Source: Candidatus Bathyarchaeota archaeon
GTDB taxonomy: Archaea; Thermoproteota; Bathyarchaeia; Bathyarchaeales; Bathycorpusculaceae
DNA length: 9,140 nucleotides
Direction: 5' to 3'
NCBI GenBank assembly: GCA_030589055.1
Contig: JAUUWK010000037.1
Location: 1 to 9,140 of the forward strand
Every line of letters starts with the position of its first letter. The stretch's first letter is position 1. Shown in pieces: positions 1 to 4,679 of this stretch. Position numbers and translations under genes: made by a program. The notes beneath the pieces are model-generated. The model ran no database searches and was not told the DNA's origin. It saw only the letters and a list, made by a program, of their open reading frames with translations.

Positions 1-461
1 AAGGTAAGAAAGCACTTGAGCAATTTAATAATGAAATCAATAGCATTATTGATGACTTAAACTTGAATAGGTCTGATGACCAGAACGGGAATAGGGAGAG
101 ACCATATTGCAACCTGAATTACATCAGAGAAGCAGTATTTACTGAAACTGCCTGTCGCTTAAAAGGAAAGCAATGTTATGCTCGATTTCTTTTCAGCGAA
201 GAAGCGAAAGGGTGGGGGTTAAACTGGGGAGATACGGTTTTGGCAAGAGCGAACTATGATACCGTTGAAACTTTGAAAATACGAATTGAAGTGTTGATAA
301 GCAACCCTAAACAACAGCAGAGAATAAAACTCTATGAAAATGTTAAAGCCAAAATGAAAAAGAATAGCAACCTTAAAAGGTTCAACGAAATACTGATGAA
401 TGAAATAATTAAGCCCTTCGATATGGGCAAACTACTTAAGGGCAAATGCAGGTTTTGTTAA
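1..461 (+). CDS. Unrecognised protein, 5' end outside the window
   Basis: The reading frame is open from the left edge (first whole codon at base 3) to TAA at 459-461, giving 152 visible residues. A TTG at 63 could be taken as a start, but the frame is already open upstream and reads as protein (…ALEQFNNEINSIIDDL), so the gene more likely begins before the window. The visible part is Lys/Asn-rich with a helical, charged C-terminal third. It has scattered cysteines, in RPYCNLNY, TACRLKGKQCYARF and the terminal KCRFC. I recognise no domain. Arg codons are mostly AGA/AGG, as in the neighbours. A pyrimidine-rich tract starts 10 nt after the stop and could serve in termination. It is in the same frame as the next two genes but separated from them by several stops. 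An accessory or mobile-element gene is possible, without direct evidence. Confidence 0.6.
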   Translation, partial: GKKALEQFNNEINSIIDDLNLNRSDDQNGNRERPYCNLNYIREAVFTETACRLKGKQCYARFLFSEEAKGWGLNWGDTVLARANYDTVETLKIRIEVLISNPKQQQRIKLYENVKAKMKKNSNLKRFNEILMNEIIKPFDMGKLLKGKCRFC

Positions 462-471
462 CTCGACTTAT

Positions 472-485
472 CCCCCATCCCTTCC
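472..485 (+). repeat. C-rich 14-nt direct repeat, copy 1
   Basis: CCCCCATCCCTTCC occurs here, 10 nt after the stop of the first gene, and again exactly at 8965-8978. Both copies are on the + strand in intergenic DNA and sit in longer C/T tracts. This could be a transcription-termination or RNA-binding tract, or chance. Confidence 0.4.
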
Positions 486-521
486 CACATAATCAACTAA
501 GTCTATTACCTGTTCCTATCT

Positions 522-535
522 AAAATCTTATATTT
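522..535 (+). promoter_or_regulatory. Candidate archaeal BRE/TATA promoter for the gene at 567
   Basis: AAAATCTTATATTT is an A-run followed by a TATA-like core centred near 531. A start site about 25 nt downstream would fall near 556, leaving a leader of about ten bases that carries GGTGAT at 556-561. The match is by eye only. Confidence 0.4.
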
Positions 536-566
536 CAACTGAAGGGAATTGTGACTGGTGATATAA

Positions 567-764
567 TTGAATTGCATCTACCTCAACTGTAGAAGGAATA
601 TATGCTGTTGCCATGCACAACCATTGAGAGAGCATGAAACAGTATTCTGGTATAAACCATCTGAAGATGAACTCAAGAACTGTAAGAACCCTAAGAAATG
701 GAGTTCATGCCCCAGATACGAGGCATTCGAGGAATATCAAGAATCCGAAGTCGAAATTGAGTAA
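567..764 (+). CDS. Small cysteine-rich protein, likely metal- or Fe-S-binding
   Basis: This is a 65-residue protein of unknown function. TTG at 567 is chosen because an in-frame TAA lies at 564-566 and GGTGAT (556-561), a strong archaeal Shine-Dalgarno match, sits 5 nt upstream. It has seven cysteines, at residues 3, 8, 13, 14, 15, 39 and 48, with His16. The C-terminal half reads KNCKNPKKWSSCPRYEAF. The spacing resembles small archaeal zinc-ribbon or iron-sulfur proteins, so metal binding is inferred and no partner or reaction can be named. The tail is acidic. Its stop (TAA, 762-764) is the only stop in a frame that runs on through the next gene, so the two may have been one protein. Confidence 0.55.
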   Translation: MNCIYLNCRRNICCCHAQPLREHETVFWYKPSEDELKNCKNPKKWSSCPRYEAFEEYQESEVEIE

Positions 765-824
765 AACCAGTTAACTACACAACAGCCCCCTACGCGCGCG
801 CTTGATCAAGAAGCGGAAGCTTTA

Positions 825-1367
825 ATGAGAAGGGAAATAGCCCATCGTGCTAGAAGAGAAACTGATAGACTGGTTAAACAAGTCAGGGACATGAACAAGC
901 CTCAACAAGCATTCACTAAAGAACCGGAAAGAAGCACGGAAGTTTTGAAGTGCAAGCGGGTTATTTACTATCTTCTTGATGAGCCTAAAGCGAGAGGTGG
1001 AGCAATAGTTTATGGCAGTCAATATAAACTGATTGATGATGCCAAAAATGGGATTTTCCGAGTTAAAACATTAAAAGACACTCCAGAAAGTAACTTGGCA
1101 ATCAAAAACGATAAGTTTGGTGAACCCATGGAACTTCATATGAAGTATCCTTACCCAATGGATATTCTTAACCCTAAGCCCTTATGGAAAATATGGAAGA
1201 TACAACTTGAAGACGGTGAATTAGCACCAAGTCCGCAAACATCAAAGTCTTATACTGGATTAGAAACTCACATTAAACAACTACTGGAAATCATCAAGAA
1301 CAAAAGATTCAGTGTCGAAGAGAAGCAATTGATTGAACAGATACGGGAATACATTATCAACAAATAA
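825..1367 (+). CDS. Unrecognised basic/helical protein, possibly the 3' half of the preceding gene
   Basis: The predicted product from ATG 825 is 180 residues, Lys/Arg/Glu-rich, with a helical N-terminus (MRREIAHRARRETDRL), a central portion with Pro and Tyr (MKYPYPMDILNPKPLWKIW) and a helical C-terminus (about residues 145-180). I recognise no family and see no signal peptide or membrane segment. The start is weak. There is only GGAAGC upstream, and the 20 codons before ATG (765-824) are open and protein-like (LDQEAEAL runs straight into MRREIAH). It may therefore belong to a longer protein starting at 567 and now split by TAA 762-764. It is probably cotranscribed with the Cys-rich gene, since no separate promoter is seen. 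Confidence 0.55.
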   Translation: MRREIAHRARRETDRLVKQVRDMNKPQQAFTKEPERSTEVLKCKRVIYYLLDEPKARGGAIVYGSQYKLIDDAKNGIFRVKTLKDTPESNLAIKNDKFGEPMELHMKYPYPMDILNPKPLWKIWKIQLEDGELAPSPQTSKSYTGLETHIKQLLEIIKNKRFSVEEKQLIEQIREYIINK

Positions 1368-1388
1368 CATCATAGTCATGACATGACA

Positions 1389-1456
1389 ATAGAGGAAATT
1401 TAGTTCGGTAACGACTAAAGCGAGTTTGCTTTCCTTCTCGCTCATAACTCCTCTAT
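1389..1456 (+). ncRNA. Candidate structured RNA: three-way junction
   Basis: Three nested or adjacent perfect stems can be drawn. P1 is ATAGAGGA (1389-1396) with TCCTCTAT (1449-1456), 8 bp. P2 is TTTAGT (1399-1404) with ACTAAA (1414-1419), 6 bp and a 9-nt loop. P3 is GCGAG (1420-1424) with CTCGC (1437-1441), 5 bp and a 12-nt loop. P2 and P3 abut, so they could stack, and 2 nt and 7 nt join them to P1. This starts 21 nt after the stop at 1367. It could be a 3' UTR structure, a small RNA or a termination structure, and either strand could be the transcript. It matches no RNA family I know. Confidence 0.35.
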
Positions 1457-1467
1457 GCAGTAACTTA

Positions 1468-1487
1468 GGTGATAAATTAGCATCACC
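1468..1487 (+). other. Stem-loop next to the candidate RNA
   Basis: GGTGAT (1468-1473) pairs with ATCACC (1482-1487) across an 8-nt loop. It lies 11 nt after the three-way junction and may belong to the same transcript. No T-run follows, so it is not called a terminator. Confidence 0.3.
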
Positions 1488-1571
1488 AATCGGTATTATC
1501 ATAATCCATGAAGTGGCAATATCAACACTACCAACTTTCCGGCAAATACCCTGCCTTTTCTAGTGTAATTA

Positions 1572-1898
1572 TGTCACTTCTATCCAACCCACATTTGAAA
1601 AGCCATAGTTCGAAAAGCGATTAGACTGAATTCTAGCTGGGATGGACATTCTAGTAGTGGTCTAAAAACATTACATGGAGAGTATGGAGAATCAACTAGA
1701 GTTTATCGAAGGTCTTTCTATGAGGCTCCAGTCATCTACGTTTGCTGATTGTTAGCGCGTGAAAAACAGGATTTGGTTGATGCTTTTGTATACGGCTTTG
1801 CGCTTCGTAGTAGTTTAACAGGTTTTCAGCGGCGTCTTAACTATTGACGTTCTCGCTTGTTTTCATGAGTGTATAAATATCGCCTTGTTTACGTAGGC
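1572..1898 (+). pseudogene. Decayed transposase-like reading frame (Zn-finger remnant plus HTH)
   Basis: One frame reads as protein across about 109 codons and is broken only by TGA codons at 1596, 1746, 1845 and 1866, before TAG at 1899. The N-terminal part (IVRKAIRLNSS, then TRVYRRSFYE) resembles the worn zinc-ribbon start of many archaeal transposases. The next part (VDAFVYGFALRSSLTGFQRR, then SRLFS.VYKYR) fits the Y..G.S.R...R.L….W..KY pattern of their helix-turn-helix. No DDE catalytic region is visible downstream, so this would be a 5' fragment. The IS family is not assignable and the resemblance was judged by eye. The left arm of the 18-bp inverted repeat lies inside this frame and encodes VDAFVY. 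Confidence 0.4.
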
Positions 1899-2041
1899 TA
1901 GGTGATTCACTTTTTGGCTTCCTTCACATAGTATTTTTGCTATTGCGTTATGTCGGTGACATAGGTATTACCCATCGAAATCATGGGTCACCAGCGTTCT
2001 CCAAGCGCACAAGCTTAAACGCTGTATACAAAAGCATCAAC
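1776..2041. repeat. Exact 18-bp inverted repeat bounding a 266-bp segment
   Basis: GTTGATGCTTTTGTATAC (1776-1793) is the exact reverse complement of 2024-2041. Similarity continues weakly inward (GGC-TTT versus AGCGTTT) and stops at the outer edge. The 230-nt interior has no intact ORF but holds a smaller hairpin: GGTGAC 1955-1960 with GTCACC 1987-1992, and CCAT 1972-1975 with ATGG 1983-1986. No target-site duplication is visible. It may be a remnant of an inverted second transposase fragment, or the ends of a small non-autonomous element. The right arm abuts the GNAT remnant. Confidence 0.55.
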
Positions 2042-2352
2042 GCAGTTCAGTTTCTGACTCTTATTCTGCGAAATTGAAGAGTGTTAAATCTGTTCGTGGC
2101 GTCAGTTTGGTTCATGAAGACTGGAAAAACTCTTCGGAGTTTCCCGGCTAGAAACTGAAATGATGAAGACCTTGATTGAATAAGCTTAGGCTCTTGGTTT
2201 TAAGGCTTTAGCGTTTTCTGCCTACGCAACCAATAAATGACTCATCCACCTTTACAAAAGTTGGATTTGTTCAGACTGAAAGGATTCCGAAAAAGTTTTC
2301 CAAAGAAGGTAAATATATAGATGAGATAAGAATGACAAAATTGGTGGAGTAA
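2042..2352 (+). pseudogene. Broken GNAT-family (RimI-like) N-acetyltransferase, C-terminal half
   Basis: The C-terminal acetyl-CoA-binding half of a GNAT enzyme is readable across two frameshifts and three stops. The frame from 2042 gives SVKSVRGVSLVHEDWKN (2080-2130). The frame then changes near 2130 to FGVSRLETEMMKTLIE, with TAA at 2181 and TAG at 2187 where the family would have a residue pair such as WA-K. It continues as ALGFKALAFSAYATNK, TGA at 2238, LIHLYK. A second shift near 2257 gives VGFVQTERIPKKF, then KYIDEIRMTKLVE, ending at TAA 2350-2352. The NxxxxxLYxxxGF pattern is the GNAT hallmark. The N-terminal half is missing, and the inverted-repeat segment occupies its place. The stop is 8 nt before yjbQ, suggesting a former operon. 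The product must be non-functional. Confidence 0.85.
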
Positions 2353-2360
2353 GAAAGAGT

Positions 2361-2774
2361 ATGACAGACTTTAAAGTTTTCAACTCAAGATACTCCTTCT
2401 CAACAAAAGGTGAAATAGACTTTACAGACCTGTCAGATGTAGTTCAAAAGGCAGTTTCCAAATCTGGTATTAACAGTGGTTTAGTTCATGTCTTTGCTCC
2501 TCATGCTACGGGAGTCTTGGTTTTAACAGAGAATGAATACGGTCTGCTAGGGGACATCAAGATTTTTCTCGAAAAAGTAATTCCTAAACATGAACACTAT
2601 AAGCATCCTTCTAATGCTCATTCCCATTTGAGGTCAATGCTTTTACCTCCAGACAAAACCCTGCCAGTAATTGACGGCCATGTGGAATTTGGCACATGGC
2701 AATCTCTAATCTTCGTGGAAACAGATGTGTACCCCAGAAAAAGAACAGTCATAATTCAAGTAATGGGCACGTAG
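2361..2774 (+). CDS. yjbQ: YjbQ / UPF0047 family protein (secondary thiamine-phosphate synthase-type)
   Basis: This intact 137-residue protein is the normal length for the YjbQ/UPF0047 family (TIGR00149), a small trimeric β-fold. Some members have been reported to supply weak thiamine-phosphate synthase activity, and the true physiological role is uncertain. Family signatures are FAPHATGVLVLTENE (residues 45-59), SNAHSHLRSMLLP with paired His87/His89 (84-96), LPVIDG (101-106), GTWQSLIFVE (111-120) and RTVIIQVMG (128-136). The clustered histidines probably form the active or metal site. There is no signal peptide or membrane segment, so it is cytosolic. ATG 2361 begins 8 nt after the broken GNAT gene and has a purine run, AAGAAAGAG, just upstream. 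It has no obvious promoter of its own, so the upstream decay may have altered its expression. Confidence 0.9.
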   Translation: MTDFKVFNSRYSFSTKGEIDFTDLSDVVQKAVSKSGINSGLVHVFAPHATGVLVLTENEYGLLGDIKIFLEKVIPKHEHYKHPSNAHSHLRSMLLPPDKTLPVIDGHVEFGTWQSLIFVETDVYPRKRTVIIQVMGT

Positions 2775-2833
2775 TTTATGGTTTCTTCAATATACTGCAT
2801 ACCCAAAGGCGCGTGTCTCACGCCGTTCTAATC

Positions 2834-3242
2834 TCAAACGTCTCTTGTATGCTGGCTCCTTTTCATCTTCTCTTCTAACTACTTCCCTAACTCTATCCTT
2901 TCTTGCTTTAGTATGTGCGCTCTGGATTCATCTCCATACCCATCCTTCGCGTAATATTTTTCGAGTTTCTGGCATAGAAATTCATCACAAAATGCGCTGG
3001 TTAGATTTCTTTTTTCCTCCTTGCACCGTTGGATAGAACAGCTTGCACAAGGTTTGCGTATCGGACCGTGACACCTCCCAAATATCCAACGTCTTCGGGT
3101 CTTATAGCCATGTTAAATTGCCTAGAAAAGCTTCAGCAAGCTTTTTCAGTTTCTCATCATTATTAGTGTATGCCGGATAGTCGGTACAGCGTCCACAGTA
3201 ACCACTACATGTTCCAACCAACGCTTTCTGAGATTGCTCCAT
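2834..3242 (-). pseudogene. Frameshifted DUF3795-family cysteine-rich protein
   Basis: Reading the minus strand from ATG (3242-3240) gives LVGTCSGYCGRCTDYPAY, then KLKKLAEAF, the CxxYCxxC start of DUF3795 proteins. Near 3117 the frame shifts to FNMAIRPEDVGYLG, and near 3082 it shifts again to CHGPIRKPCASCSIQRCKEE, then CDEFLCQKLEKYY, continuing to TAG at 2881-2879 and on to TGA at 2836-2834. The order and spacing of the cysteine motifs are those of the family, which is thought to bind metal or Fe-S but has no settled function. With two frameshifts and an internal stop it cannot make the full protein, unless the frameshifts are sequencing errors. The pieces are still well conserved, so inactivation seems recent. 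Confidence 0.85.
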
Positions 3243-3650
3243 CTTAATTCGCCTTTTTTAAAAAAATTTAGTACAAAGATAAAAACTTCCTTGTTTAGTT
3301 CATGCTTCGCTTTTTTCCTTACATACCCAGGATCGTTTTTGTGAGTGAATTTAGATGCTTCCGGCTTTTTCTAGGTTTAGAATTTGTTACATTTTAGGTT
3401 TTTTTGTCAAAATCGGTGTTTTCGGGATATTTCGCAGTTGAAAGAAAGCTGCGTAGTTCGTGGAATATGACTGTGTGACTTGTGAAGACAGTAGCGATAG
3501 GACCAAATTGGAGTAGACCAAAAGTCATCTTCAAGTTTCTGTTTTCTGCATGAATGTTTGTTACTTAATTTTATAGTTTTAGGTATGTAAAGCGATTACT
3601 CTGTTTTTTGATTTCTTGGGTCTTATAAGTTTCGGTAAAGTTCGAGTCTT
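3243..3650. other. Intergenic stretch without a supported gene
   Basis: This AT-rich DNA lies between the divergent DUF3795 remnant and dtxR. A 44-codon minus-strand ORF (3528-3394) is not recognisable. CGCAG (3431-3435) can pair with CTGCG across an 11-nt loop, ending near 3451. TTACATACC at 3319-3327 is the reverse complement of 3582-3590. None of these can be called a functional element from sequence alone. Confidence 0.4.
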
Positions 3651-3652
3651 CC

Positions 3653-3666
3653 AAAAAGCTTAAGTT
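3653..3666 (+). promoter_or_regulatory. Candidate BRE/TATA promoter of the dtxR-feoAB operon
   Basis: AAAAAGCTTAAGTT is an A/G-run followed by a TATA-like core centred near 3662, which predicts transcription start near 3687. An alternative core, CTTATAAG, lies at 3622-3629. A 5-bp hairpin, TTTCC (3665-3669) with GGAAA (3676-3680), lies between promoter and start. Confidence 0.35.
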
Positions 3667-3681
3667 TCCCTTTGAGGAAAT

Positions 3682-3695
3682 TACGAGTGCTCGTA
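3682..3695. promoter_or_regulatory. Operator-like palindrome at the predicted dtxR start site
   Basis: TACGAG-TG-CTCGTA has two perfect 6-nt arms around a 2-nt centre. It lies 22 nt before the dtxR ATG and over the start site predicted from the candidate TATA box. That is where a metal-loaded repressor would block transcription, so autoregulation by the DtxR protein is a reasonable inference. The sequence is not the bacterial IdeR/DtxR consensus. Confidence 0.4.
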
Positions 3696-3717
3696 GATCT
3701 ATGAGAGAGAACCAGCG

Positions 3718-4413
3718 ATGGAAACAGAAGTGTCGCATGAAGCTGAAGAATATCTTGAAGCAATCTATAGATTTCAAAATAGGAGAGGAGTTGCTAAAAC
3801 GACGGAATTGGCAAGCGAACTAGATGTTGCGCTCGGCTCCGTAACGAACACTATACAACATTTGAAAAAGCATGGCTTGGTCGATCACGAGCCTTACAGA
3901 GGGGTCAAGCTAACAGCTAAAGGCGAAAAAATAGCTCTGAAGATTCTCAGAAGACACAGACTTGCAGAGAGATTGCTCACAGACATTTTGAATGCTAAGT
4001 GGAGCAATGTTCACGAGGATGCCTGCAAACTTGAACATGCTTTAACTGAAGAAGTGACGAAGCTTTTGGAGAGAAAGCTTGGGTATCCAAAATCTTGTCC
4101 ACACGGAAATCCAATACCATCAGAGAATGGTAAAATGGGAGAAGAGACATGTCATCCACTGACGGAAGCCAGCATGAACAAGGTATATACAGTATCGCGG
4201 ATGATTGACGAAAAACGAGAGAAACTGCTGGCTTTGACAAGTAAGAGTATAATGCCAGGCGCAAAAGTTCGCGTCGTTGAAAGAAAATCCTCTAGCATAG
4301 TTTTGTACGTGGCTGAGAAAAAGTGCGCTTTAGACTACGATGCTGCTTCCAGCGTCTTGGTTAAAAGCATGGAGAATGAAAAAAATGCGAGGCAGAAAAA
4401 AGCGGTCATATAA
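3718..4413 (+). CDS. DtxR/IdeR-family metal-dependent transcriptional regulator
   Basis: A 231-residue repressor of the DtxR/MntR family with the full three-part layout. A winged helix lies at about residues 5-70 (recognition region LDVALGSVTNTIQHLKKHG), a dimerisation and metal domain at about 75-150, and an SH3/FeoA-like domain at about 175-217. Ligand positions match DtxR with an offset of one: His80, Glu84, His99, Cys103, Glu106 and His107 (HEDACKLEH, then CPHGNPIP at 127-134). Cys103 is the residue found in iron sensors, whereas MntR has Glu there. The position of DtxR Met10 is Glu11. The protein presumably binds DNA when loaded with Fe(II) and represses feoAB and itself. ATG 3718 fits the family's N-terminus. 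The feoA start lies 19 nt after its stop. Confidence 0.93.
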   Translation: METEVSHEAEEYLEAIYRFQNRRGVAKTTELASELDVALGSVTNTIQHLKKHGLVDHEPYRGVKLTAKGEKIALKILRRHRLAERLLTDILNAKWSNVHEDACKLEHALTEEVTKLLERKLGYPKSCPHGNPIPSENGKMGEETCHPLTEASMNKVYTVSRMIDEKREKLLALTSKSIMPGAKVRVVERKSSSIVLYVAEKKCALDYDAASSVLVKSMENEKNARQKKAVI

Positions 4414-4432
4414 ACAGGGTAATCCACGCAAT

Positions 4433-4675
4433 ATGGAGAACGTGGTTTCTTTAACAAGTCTACGTGACGGAGAGATAGGAGTGGTAGCCTACACAGTTGG
4501 AGGTTTTGGACTTGTCCGAAGGCTTGCTGAGATGGGATTAACTCCGGGCGTCGAGGTTAAGGTTCTTCGGAAGGGACCTTTCCGGGGACCCTTCGAGTTT
4601 GAAGTCAGAGGAGTTGCGCTTGCCCTCGGTTATGGTGTGGCTTCTAAGGTATTTGTCAAACCTGGAAGGACGTAA
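4433..4675 (+). CDS. feoA: FeoA, small SH3-like component of ferrous iron uptake
   Basis: This 80-residue cytosolic protein has the FeoA fold: LRDGEIGVVAYTVGG, then RRLAEMGLTPGVEVKVLRKGP, then EFEVRGVALALGYGVASKVFV. FeoA works with FeoB in Fe(II) import, probably by contacting its G domain, though the mechanism is unsettled. The frame is open upstream into dtxR (to 4340), but ATG 4433 gives the normal family length and places the first conserved Leu-x-Asp-Gly just inside the N-terminus. It begins 19 nt after dtxR and ends 4 nt before feoB, consistent with one mRNA. The upstream repressor carries a related SH3-like domain at its own C-terminus. Confidence 0.93.
   Translation: MENVVSLTSLRDGEIGVVAYTVGGFGLVRRLAEMGLTPGVEVKVLRKGPFRGPFEFEVRGVALALGYGVASKVFVKPGRT
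4664..4670 (+). promoter_or_regulatory. Ribosome binding site of feoB inside the end of feoA
   Basis: GGAAGGA lies 9 nt upstream of ATG 4680 and overlaps the last feoA codons. It supports 4680 as the feoB start over the longer open frame reaching back to 4599, and suggests coupled translation. Confidence 0.6.
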
Positions 4676-4679
4676 TCTG

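Noticed and set aside
1281..1502. 73-codon minus-strand ORF
   Set aside because: It overlaps the end of the 825-1367 gene antisense and the candidate RNA, and has no recognisable feature.
3394..3528. 44-codon minus-strand ORF beginning MTFGLLQFGP
   Set aside because: Short, no recognisable motif, weak ribosome binding site, and AT-rich DNA readily gives such ORFs.
3319..3590. 9-nt inverted pair TTACATACC / GGTATGTAA 255 nt apart upstream of dtxR
   Set aside because: A 9-nt match at this distance is expected by chance in DNA of this length and composition.
3630..3665. GTTCGAGTC resembling a tRNA T-loop
   Set aside because: Only about three bases of the T-stem pair and there is no acceptor stem, D-arm or anticodon arm around it.
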